Below, piece after piece: positions 1-5,543 of a DNA stretch of 7,887 nt. The first letter of the stretch is position 1, and every line of letters starts with the position of its first letter. The notes beneath the pieces are model-generated. The model did not search any database. It was not told the origin of the DNA and worked only from the letters and a program-made list of their open reading frames with translations. The position numbers and the translations under genes were made by a program. Source of the stretch: an uncultured Lachnospiraceae bacterium (lineage in GTDB: Bacteria > Bacillota > Clostridia > Lachnospirales > Lachnospiraceae); assembly GCA_910588655.1 (NCBI GenBank), contig CAJUPJ010000073.1:1-7887 (forward strand), given 5' to 3'.

Positions 1-1
1 T

Positions 2-943
2 AAACTAAAATTTAAAACTATATTCTTTGTTTTATTTTATATCGAACTCACGTTAAATTACTGTATACTGCAAAAACGGCTGGATAGTAAGACCATAAAA
101 GCCTATCGTATTGATTTAACCCAGTTTATTAGTCATATTAGTGAAACATATATAGAAGATATTAGCCAGGACACTTTAGAACAGTATATCTCTTATCTGC
201 ATCAAAATTACCAGCCGAAAACTGTCAAAAGAAAAATTGTTTCACTCAAAGCAATGTTTCATTATTTTGAATATAAAGGGTTAATTGTCCAAAATCCATT
301 CTGCAAAGTGCAGGTAAGGTTTAGAGAACCTGTAATTTTGCCAAAAATAATACCTTTAGATACAGTAGAATGTCTTTTGAAAAATATATACAGACAACAA
401 AATAATGCCAAAACAGCATACCAGCGAAAAAATGCTGTCAGAGATGCAGCCGTTTGTGAACTGTTATTTGCAACAGGCATGCGTATTTCTGAACTTTGCT
501 CGCTAAATACAAGCAATGTAAATCTCCATGATGGAACAATTCTCATTTATGGCAAAGGCAGCAAAGAATGGCATCTTCAAATCAGCAATCCAGATGTACT
601 TTCCACATTAAGAAATTATAAAACTGAATTTTCTTCGGAGATAGAAAACTGCCACCATTTTTTTGTGAACCAGTCTGGAAGCCCGTTGTCAGACCAGACT
701 GTCCGCAGAATGATAAACAAGTATACACATATTGCAGCTATTGATTTACATATAACCCCACATATGTTTCGGCATACCTTTGCAACCAGCTTGTTAGAGG
801 CAGACGTAGATATCCGTTATATACAGGAAATGCTTGGACATAGTTCTATTAATATTACAGAAATTTATACCCATGTAGCTGTTTCAAAACAACGGGATAT
901 TCTTGCCTCGAAACACCCTCGGAAAGACTTTGCAATTTTTTGA
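2..943 (+). CDS. Tyrosine recombinase/integrase, XerC/XerD type, 5' end not in view
   Basis: Cuts and rejoins DNA through a tyrosine-phosphodiester intermediate. The core domain has the full catalytic set: Arg in ATGMRISEL (codon 482), Lys in YGKGSK (554), His and Arg in HMFRH (761 and 770), His in LGHSS (839) and the nucleophile Tyr in IYTHV (866). Upstream of the first ATG (254) the same frame encodes a convincing SAM-like N-terminal DNA-binding domain from about base 53 (LNYCILQKRLDSKTIKAYR), so 254 is not the real start. The frame is open back to base 2 but has no ATG, GTG or TTG before 254; the start is either left of the window or lost. The 313 visible residues already match or exceed the usual 290-310. 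Oddity: the conserved GKGS(K/R)ER motif reads GKGSKEW (TGG at 569-571). Gln codons are mixed CAA/CAG, unlike the recombinase operon downstream. The substrate site is unknown; family relatives do chromosome dimer resolution, element integration or promoter inversion. Confidence 0.88.
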   Translation, partial: KLKFKTIFFVLFYIELTLNYCILQKRLDSKTIKAYRIDLTQFISHISETYIEDISQDTLEQYISYLHQNYQPKTVKRKIVSLKAMFHYFEYKGLIVQNPFCKVQVRFREPVILPKIIPLDTVECLLKNIYRQQNNAKTAYQRKNAVRDAAVCELLFATGMRISELCSLNTSNVNLHDGTILIYGKGSKEWHLQISNPDVLSTLRNYKTEFSSEIENCHHFFVNQSGSPLSDQTVRRMINKYTHIAAIDLHITPHMFRHTFATSLLEADVDIRYIQEMLGHSSINITEIYTHVAVSKQRDILASKHPRKDFAIF

Positions 944-994
944 TGTAATATTATTTCCCAAGAGTTAGAATTGCATAAACAGAGTGTTATTGCG

Positions 995-1018
995 GAAAAT
1001 ATAGCAGAAAATATAGCA
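995..1018. repeat. 12-bp perfect tandem duplication
   Basis: The unit GAAAATATAGCA occurs twice back to back (995-1006 and 1007-1018), about 50 bases after the tyrosine recombinase stop codon. It could be a replication-slippage duplication or part of a protein-binding array. No gene overlaps it on either strand that I can support. Confidence 0.75.
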
Positions 1019-1059
1019 TTATTATATTTTTCGGACAGTAAAGGTTTTTTATTTCTTTA

Positions 1060-1093
1060 AAAGGGATAGTAAAAGGGGTAGCAAGGGGTAGTA
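1060..1093. repeat. Three tandem iteron-like repeats (AGGGGTAGTA type)
   Basis: Three near-identical units follow one another: AAAGGGATAGTA (1060-1071), AAAGGGGTAGCA (1072-1083) and AGGGGTAGTA (1084-1093). The spacing of 11-12 bases is close to one helical turn, as in arrays bound cooperatively by a protein. They lie just downstream of the tyrosine recombinase gene, so a recombinase or accessory-factor binding site is possible but not shown. Confidence 0.6.
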
Positions 1094-1188
1094 ATATTAT
1101 AACTTTTGGACAGCACAGGTTACTGGACTGCAAACTAAGGTTTTTATACAATATATTTAACAGCAATGCCAGTAATAAGACCAGGAAA

Positions 1189-1232
1189 CAGTTTTTAACC
1201 AGATATTTATACTGGCGGCTGTTTAAAAACTG
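1189..1232. repeat. Nested inverted repeat, possible hairpin
   Basis: The outer arms CAGTTTTTAA (1189-1198) and TTAAAAACTG (1223-1232) are perfect 10-bp complements. Inside them CCAG (1199-1202) and CTGG (1212-1215) pair across a 9-base AT loop, leaving 7 unpaired bases on the right. It has no T-tract in terminator position on the plus strand, so it reads better as a DNA recognition site or structured RNA than as an intrinsic terminator. Confidence 0.55.
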
Positions 1233-1350
1233 AATAGGACAGGCATATATTCTGATATATTTCCGCTTTGCCATTTATATGGTGGAGTGGCCAGAACCCG
1301 TTTCGTGCCATGATAATCCTGCATAGCAGTTTGTTTTTTGAATATCCGTA

Positions 1351-1378
1351 AAAAATGCTTAAATATGTAAGTATTTTT
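1351..1378. repeat. 11-bp inverted repeat with 6-base loop
   Basis: AAAAATGCTTA (1351-1361) faces TAAGTATTTTT (1368-1378) across AATATG. Ten of eleven positions are Watson-Crick pairs and the other is a G-T wobble. The right arm ends in five T residues, so on the plus strand it resembles a weak, AT-rich terminator; it would suit read-through from the tyrosine recombinase, although that gene ends 400 bases earlier. Confidence 0.5.
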
Positions 1379-1380
1379 CT

Positions 1381-1620
1381 GGTGCGGATTTTTAACCTGC
1401 TGTGTTGCCTGTGAAGGATTGGAGCAGAGGTTGTGGCCTGCCAGTGCAGCATCTGGGAAGAATGAATTATACAGACACCATGATTGCAGAGAAAATTCCT
1501 TTCATGGGGTGGCAGCCTGCACATGAAACCGTTTAGGCAGTTGGAAGTGCAGTGGGGACGGGCATGGTCCTGTGTATGCAGACCCGGCTGGGGGCAGGTT
1601 GTGGTTGTTTTTATTACAGG
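1381..1620. other. G-rich, GC-rich noncoding stretch
   Basis: Hand counting gives about 55-57% G+C over 1501-1620, about 50% over 1381-1500 and only 27% over 1021-1080. On the plus strand of 1501-1560 G outnumbers C about two to one. Reading frames here are short or biologically implausible, lack ribosome binding sites and show no family I recognise. It could be a decayed gene, a structured RNA, or DNA brought in from elsewhere. The surrounding gene-free region runs from 944 to 1824. Confidence 0.4.
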
Positions 1621-1634
1621 GGCATCTGGCTGTT

Positions 1635-1663
1635 TTATAAAGCTGGTTGTCCTCTGGTATAAA
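1635..1663 (+). promoter_or_regulatory. Candidate promoter of the small-protein/serine-recombinase operon
   Basis: TATAAA at 1658-1663 is preceded by TGG (1655-1657), giving an extended -10 of the TGnTATAAA form. The -35 at 17 bases' spacing (TTATAA, 1635-1640) is poor. If used, it would give a leader of about 155 bases before the GTG start at 1825. It is the best match I found between the tyrosine recombinase and the operon, but AT-rich DNA gives chance matches. Confidence 0.3.
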
Positions 1664-1810
1664 TGTTTCTGTTAGTTTCTGGTACTAAGGTTCAATATCC
1701 ATATTATTGTAAAATGCCATATGCTTTGCAGAACCAGGAACACTTATATAAGAGGATAACAAAACTTAAATGTCATAGGACAACTAATGCCAGGAATATA
1801 GTTTTTATAC

Positions 1811-1816
1811 AGGAGG
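1811..1816 (+). promoter_or_regulatory. Ribosome binding site of the 81-residue protein
   Basis: AGGAGG followed by TGG lies 8 bases before GTG at 1825. It is the strongest Shine-Dalgarno in the window and fixes the start at 1825 rather than at the in-frame ATG at 1663, which has no ribosome binding site. Confidence 0.75.
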
Positions 1817-1824
1817 TGGTTCTG

Positions 1825-2070
1825 GTGCAGGCACATGAGGATATTAAGGGTGCAGGTAAAGATGGGCTGTGGGATATTGATGGGATAGATATAGATAAAT
1901 TTGACACCATAGAAAATAAAACAGGAAAGTTTGCAGAAGATACTGGTGGTAATGTGGAATCGCATATAAATGACGGTTATGTGGTAAGGAATTATTTTTC
2001 TGACGGGGGTTATAGTGCAACAGAGGCGTTTATACATTATATAAAGAAAACTGCAGAAATTAATTATTAG
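1825..2070 (+). CDS. Small acidic protein leading the serine-recombinase operon, function unknown
   Basis: The product is 81 residues from a GTG start placed by AGGAGG at 1811-1816. I do not recognise a named family. The N-terminal half is Asp/Gly-rich (KDGLWDIDGIDIDKFDTIEN) and overall acidic. The C-terminal third (VVRNYFSDGGYSATEAFIHYIKK) looks like a beta strand, a glycine turn and a helix. That pattern, a basic/aromatic strand, a turn and a helix ending in hydrophobic-KK, resembles short orphan proteins I recall next to recombinases in clostridial conjugative elements; this is memory, not a search. There is no signal peptide, membrane segment or Cys pair. It ends 134 bases before the first serine recombinase, same strand, no terminator between, so it is probably co-transcribed. 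By position it could be an accessory or recombination directionality factor, but this is inference. Confidence 0.7.
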   Translation: MQAHEDIKGAGKDGLWDIDGIDIDKFDTIENKTGKFAEDTGGNVESHINDGYVVRNYFSDGGYSATEAFIHYIKKTAEINY

Positions 2071-2096
2071 AAATGTGTAAAAAGCCTTGGCAAAAG

Positions 2097-2181
2097 CCAT
2101 ATAATATGGTAATTTATAAACAGGACTGGAAGTGGAGTTCCTGGTTTTATTACCATTTGTGTGGTTTCCATGTTAATGGAA
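2097..2181 (+). promoter_or_regulatory. Structured leader of the first serine recombinase gene, with competing hairpins
   Basis: Three dyads crowd into 85 bases upstream of the ribosome binding site at 2192. The first is CCATAT-A-ATATGG (2097-2109). The second is a long stem: ATGGTAAT (2106-2113) pairs with ATTACCAT (2149-2156), and inside it CAGGACT (2121-2127) pairs with AGTTCCTG (2136-2143) with one bulged base. The third is TTCCAT-GTTA-ATGGAA (2166-2181). The first and second share bases 2106-2109, so only one can form at a time, the arrangement expected of an attenuator-like switch or of overlapping operator sites. No T-tract makes any of them a standard terminator. Confidence 0.45.
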
Positions 2182-2191
2182 TAATAAAATC

Positions 2192-2196
2192 AGGAG
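2192..2196 (+). promoter_or_regulatory. Ribosome binding site of the first serine recombinase
   Basis: AGGAG lies 8 bases before ATG at 2205. It selects this start over the in-frame ATG at 2073, which would add 44 residues unlike the family and has no Shine-Dalgarno. Confidence 0.8.
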
Positions 2197-2204
2197 TGAA
2201 GCAT

Positions 2205-3863
2205 ATGGATACGGAACGTGTTTATAAAGCTGCCCTTTATCTCAGGCTGTCAAAAGATGATGGAGATACCTGCGGCAGCATTAAAAAAGAAAGCAACAGC
2301 ATTGGAAGCCAGAGGGAATTATTAAAAGCATATGTAAAAAAACATAATGACATGGAAATATCCGGGATTTATACTGATGACGGGTATTCTGGTGCATCTT
2401 TTGGTGACAGGCCAGGATTCCAGAGGATGCTGTCAGATATATATGCCAGGAAAATTGACTGTGTAATTGTAAAAGACCTTTCAAGGTTTGGACGGGATTA
2501 TATTGAAGCTGGGCGGTTTATACAAAAAACCTTCCCAGCTTTTAATGTGCGCTTTATTGCTGTTACAGATAATTATGACAGCCTGTATGCAGACAGGGCA
2601 GATTCTTCCCTTGTGCTGCCAGTAAAAAACTTTGTGAATGACAGTTACTGCCGGGATATCAGTATCAAAGTGCGTTCATGCCAGCAGGCCAAACGTCTTG
2701 AGGGGCAGTGTATTTCTGCATTTGCAGCATATGGTTACATGAAAGACCCAGATAATAAAAAACATCTAGTCATTGATAAATATGCAGCAGGCATTGTTAA
2801 AAATATTTTCAGGTGGAAAATGGAGGGCATGAGCCTTTTAGCAATTGCATGCAGGCTGGATTCACTTGGTATTCTTCCACCAGCAGAATATAAAAAGATG
2901 GCAGGGCTTAAATACCAGTCAGGGTTTAAGACTGCAAAGCCAGGAAAATGGTCTGCCATATCAGTAAAACGTATACTGACAGACAGGGTTTATACAGGTG
3001 ATATGGTGCAGGGGAAACGTGAAAAAATCAATTATAAGATGAAAAAGCGCATCATGAAACCAGAGGATGAATGGGTCTGTGTGGAAAACACACATGAGGC
3101 AGTTATTTCTAAAATGGATTTTGGTATTGTACAGGAACTTTTAATGTATGATGGCAGGGCATCTTCCAGTACAGGTAAAGCGAATTTTTTCTGTGGGGTT
3201 TTGTTCTGTGCAGACTGTGGTGTTCCAATGGTTAAAAGGATAAATAAGTATAAGGGCAGGCAGAAAGTGTTTTACATATGCCAGACTAAAAACCAGTCCA
3301 GGGGATGCACCAGGCACAGCATACCAGAGGAAACATTGAAAAATATTGTTTTGAAAGAAATTGTTTCTTTTACAGATTTAATGGTATCTTATCCTGATGT
3401 ACTGGATTTTGTAAAACAGATAGACCTGGATGACAGCAAGGCAGTGGAATATGATACACAGGTTTGTGCACTCACCAGGGAATATAACAGGTATTACGTC
3501 TTGAAGAATGGGCTTCTTTCTGACCTTGAAGACGGGCTGGTTGACAGGGAGGAATTTGAAGAATTTAACTGTATATATGAAAACAAGTGCAGGGAACTGG
3601 AAAGGGCAATTGAAAGCCAGAAAAAGCTTGCGGAAAACCTGTTACATAATGGGACGCTTACAAAGTCTAGGCTGGAAAAGTTCAGGGAAACAGCAAAAAC
3701 CGGGGAACTTACAAGGGAACTGCTGGTTACTATGGTAAAAAAGATATATGTACATGAGGGAAAAAAGATTGATATCCTGTTCCGTTTTGCAAATGAAATG
3801 GAAAAACTTGGCATGTTATCCCAGATGGCAGGCACAGATGCACTAGGACAGGGGGTGGTATAG
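2205..3863 (+). CDS. Large serine recombinase 1 of 3
   Basis: A 552-residue site-specific recombinase using a serine nucleophile to make double-strand breaks and exchange strands during element integration or excision. The resolvase domain spans about 8-160: Y-x-R-x-S motif YLRLS with nucleophile Ser16 and Arg14, then DRPGF (Arg69) and DLSRFGRDYIE (Arg94, Arg97). The recombinase domain covers about 175-310 (YGYMKDP, RILTDRVYTG, THEAVIS). A zinc ribbon follows, with Cys335, Cys338, Cys359 and Cys368. About 420-480 is charged and likely coiled coil, the element that in this family controls integration versus excision. The start is set by AGGAG at 2192. Length is normal and no catalytic residue is missing. 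Its stop codon abuts the ATG of the next gene, so translation is probably coupled. It is the most typical of the three clostridial types by sequence. Confidence 0.95.
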   Translation: MDTERVYKAALYLRLSKDDGDTCGSIKKESNSIGSQRELLKAYVKKHNDMEISGIYTDDGYSGASFGDRPGFQRMLSDIYARKIDCVIVKDLSRFGRDYIEAGRFIQKTFPAFNVRFIAVTDNYDSLYADRADSSLVLPVKNFVNDSYCRDISIKVRSCQQAKRLEGQCISAFAAYGYMKDPDNKKHLVIDKYAAGIVKNIFRWKMEGMSLLAIACRLDSLGILPPAEYKKMAGLKYQSGFKTAKPGKWSAISVKRILTDRVYTGDMVQGKREKINYKMKKRIMKPEDEWVCVENTHEAVISKMDFGIVQELLMYDGRASSSTGKANFFCGVLFCADCGVPMVKRINKYKGRQKVFYICQTKNQSRGCTRHSIPEETLKNIVLKEIVSFTDLMVSYPDVLDFVKQIDLDDSKAVEYDTQVCALTREYNRYYVLKNGLLSDLEDGLVDREEFEEFNCIYENKCRELERAIESQKKLAENLLHNGTLTKSRLEKFRETAKTGELTRELLVTMVKKIYVHEGKKIDILFRFANEMEKLGMLSQMAGTDALGQGVV

Positions 3864-5543
3864 ATGGCAAGGACAGCAAAGAGATACCAGAAAGCAGAAA
3901 CAGGCATTAAACAGTATAGCCTCCCTGTATTTTCTGCTGGAATATACAGCAGGGTTTCAGTGGACAGTGGTGAAAACAAAACAGAAACCATAGAGAACCA
4001 GATAGAGATTGCCAGGCAGTTTGTAATGGAAAATAACAGCAGCACGGAACGTAAAATGGATATACAGATATATGGTATTTATATTGACAGGGGGATTACA
4101 GGCACATCTTTTGACAGGAAAGGTTTCATGCGCCTGATGGAAGATGTAAAAAGCCATAAAATTAACTGTATCATAGTTAAGGATTTATCACGTTTTGGCA
4201 GGGATTATATTGAAACTGGCAACTATATTGAGAAAATCCTGCCATTCCTTGGCTGCCGTTTTATTGCGGTTACTGATGGTTTTGATTCAATGTCAGGAAA
4301 TGCAGCAGAAAGCCAGCTTGCCGTGGACATTAAAAACCTTGTTAATGACATGTATGCAAAAGATATATCAAAAAGGTCAGCACTTGCAAAAAAAATGGCA
4401 GCAAAAGCAGGTTCTTATATTGGTGGTTTTGCACCTTATGGATATAATATTGCCAGTATAAACGGGATACGTAAATTAGTTGTGGATAAACAGTGTGCAG
4501 GCATTGTAAAGATGGTATTTGAAAAATATGCAGGCGGCAGTTCTTATAATGATATTATTTTTTACCTGTATACAAATAAAATCCACAGGATTAGCGATTA
4601 TAAAAAATACCACCATGTATATTGTGAAAGCGATGAAACATTGCACCAGTGGGGACAGAATGTAATAAGGGGGTTACTGCGCAACCCTGTGTATACAGGA
4701 AAACTTGTACAATGTAAAAAAAGTGCAGGGTTATACAAAGGGCAGAAGAAAACCATGCCAGCAAGTAAAGATGAATGGGTTACTGCCAGGGGGACGCATG
4801 AAGCAGTTATAAGCAGCGCACTTTTTGAAGAAGTACAGCAGAAACTGGAAAAAACTGTAAAATGTGCACCAAAGCAGTACACAGATAAAGAAACGGACAA
4901 TATTTACCGTAATATTCTATACTGCGGTATCTGCGGAAAACGTATGCACCCTGTTTTTTATGGGTGCAGAGGGAAAGATGAAAGGCATTTTTCCTATCAT
5001 TGCAGGAACGCTTATATGATTGATGGAAGAAAGTGTGAAAAAAACTATATAAGGGAGGACAATCTGGATATTTATGTTATGGGACAGCTAAAACAGGTAC
5101 TAAAGTCACAGAAAGTAAAGATAAAATACTGTATACAGGCAAATAATTCCCTGTGCAGCCAGAAAATAACATCATACCTGGAAGAAGAAAAAGAGCTTGT
5201 AAAAGCCTGTGAAGCAGTTAAAGAAGAATGTGCTTTAAAATTTATGCAGTATAAAGAGGGGAAAGCCACAAAGGAAGAATACCTGGAATTTAAGCAGTAT
5301 AAAAAAGAACAGGAAGATTTTTCAGAAAAAAGAAATGCAGAATTAAAGAAAAAAATCCAGGACTGTAAGTTACAGGCAGAAGAAAAGAACCAGTTTTTAG
5401 AAGCTGTTTTAAAAGCAGGGAAATGCCAGAAGATGGATATCCGCCTGGCAGAAGAATTAATAAGCAAGATACTTTTATTTCCTGATGGCATTATTGAAAT
5501 TTATTATAAATTTACAGATGGGGGTGCACAGGTTGGAAAATAA
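3864..5543 (+). CDS. Large serine recombinase 2 of 3
   Basis: A 559-residue protein of the same family but clearly diverged from its neighbours. The ATG follows directly on the stop codon of the preceding gene, with GGGGGTGG (3851-3858) as ribosome binding site. It has about 20 extra residues before the catalytic motif. Motifs are YSRVS with nucleophile Ser32 and Arg30, FDRKGF (Arg85, where Lys replaces the usual Pro), and DLSRFGRDYIE (Arg110, Arg113). The recombinase domain runs about 185-330 (APYGYN, RGLLRNPVYTGKLVQ, THEAVIS). Zinc-ribbon cysteines are 354, 357, 380 and 391. About 435-515 is Glu/Lys-rich and likely coiled coil. Region 240-262 (around HRISDYKKYHHVYCESDE) differs from the other two and may contribute to DNA specificity. 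Intact and probably active; whether it works alone or with the other two cannot be told from sequence. Confidence 0.95.
   Translation: MARTAKRYQKAETGIKQYSLPVFSAGIYSRVSVDSGENKTETIENQIEIARQFVMENNSSTERKMDIQIYGIYIDRGITGTSFDRKGFMRLMEDVKSHKINCIIVKDLSRFGRDYIETGNYIEKILPFLGCRFIAVTDGFDSMSGNAAESQLAVDIKNLVNDMYAKDISKRSALAKKMAAKAGSYIGGFAPYGYNIASINGIRKLVVDKQCAGIVKMVFEKYAGGSSYNDIIFYLYTNKIHRISDYKKYHHVYCESDETLHQWGQNVIRGLLRNPVYTGKLVQCKKSAGLYKGQKKTMPASKDEWVTARGTHEAVISSALFEEVQQKLEKTVKCAPKQYTDKETDNIYRNILYCGICGKRMHPVFYGCRGKDERHFSYHCRNAYMIDGRKCEKNYIREDNLDIYVMGQLKQVLKSQKVKIKYCIQANNSLCSQKITSYLEEEKELVKACEAVKEECALKFMQYKEGKATKEEYLEFKQYKKEQEDFSEKRNAELKKKIQDCKLQAEEKNQFLEAVLKAGKCQKMDIRLAEELISKILLFPDGIIEIYYKFTDGGAQVGK
5520..5526 (+). 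promoter_or_regulatory. Ribosome binding site selecting a TTG start for the third serine recombinase
   Basis: GGGGGTG at 5520-5526 sits inside the end of the preceding gene. Eight bases separate the last G of the GGGGG run from TTG at 5533, the same run and spacing that precede the ATG at 3864. The in-frame ATG at 5518 and GTG at 5524 have no purine-rich sequence at the right distance. Confidence 0.6.

Noticed and set aside
987..1524. Minus-strand open frames of 95 and 105 codons, one hydrophobic enough to suggest a membrane protein
   Set aside because: Neither has a ribosome binding site, they overlap each other, composition tracks the AT-rich or GC-rich base content, and the hydrophobic run comes from T-rich codons. 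No family resemblance.
1462..1536. 24-codon plus-strand frame starting at ATG 1462 after GGGAAG
   Set aside because: The purine run is only one base from the ATG, too close to act as a ribosome binding site, and the peptide has no recognisable feature.
1646..1784. GTTGTCCT (1646-1653) and AGGACAAC (1777-1784) as ends of a 139-base invertible promoter segment
   Set aside because: Eight-base complementary pairs are expected several times by chance in a region this size, and the flanks do not extend the match.
2000..2045. SDGGYSATEAF in the small protein resembling the DDGYSG-x-x-x-RPGF motif of the serine recombinases
   Set aside because: Only a few residues agree, the key Arg is absent and surrounding residues do not align; probably a chance likeness.
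2073..2204. Extended 596-residue form of the first serine recombinase from ATG 2073
   Set aside because: No ribosome binding site, the extra 44 residues lie across the structured leader and do not look like the family's N-terminus, and AGGAG at 2192 clearly points to ATG 2205.
3494..5491. Several minus-strand open frames of 66-183 codons opposite the recombinase genes
   Set aside because: They are reverse-strand shadows of strongly coding plus-strand genes, with no start signals and Ser/Phe/Leu-rich low-complexity products.
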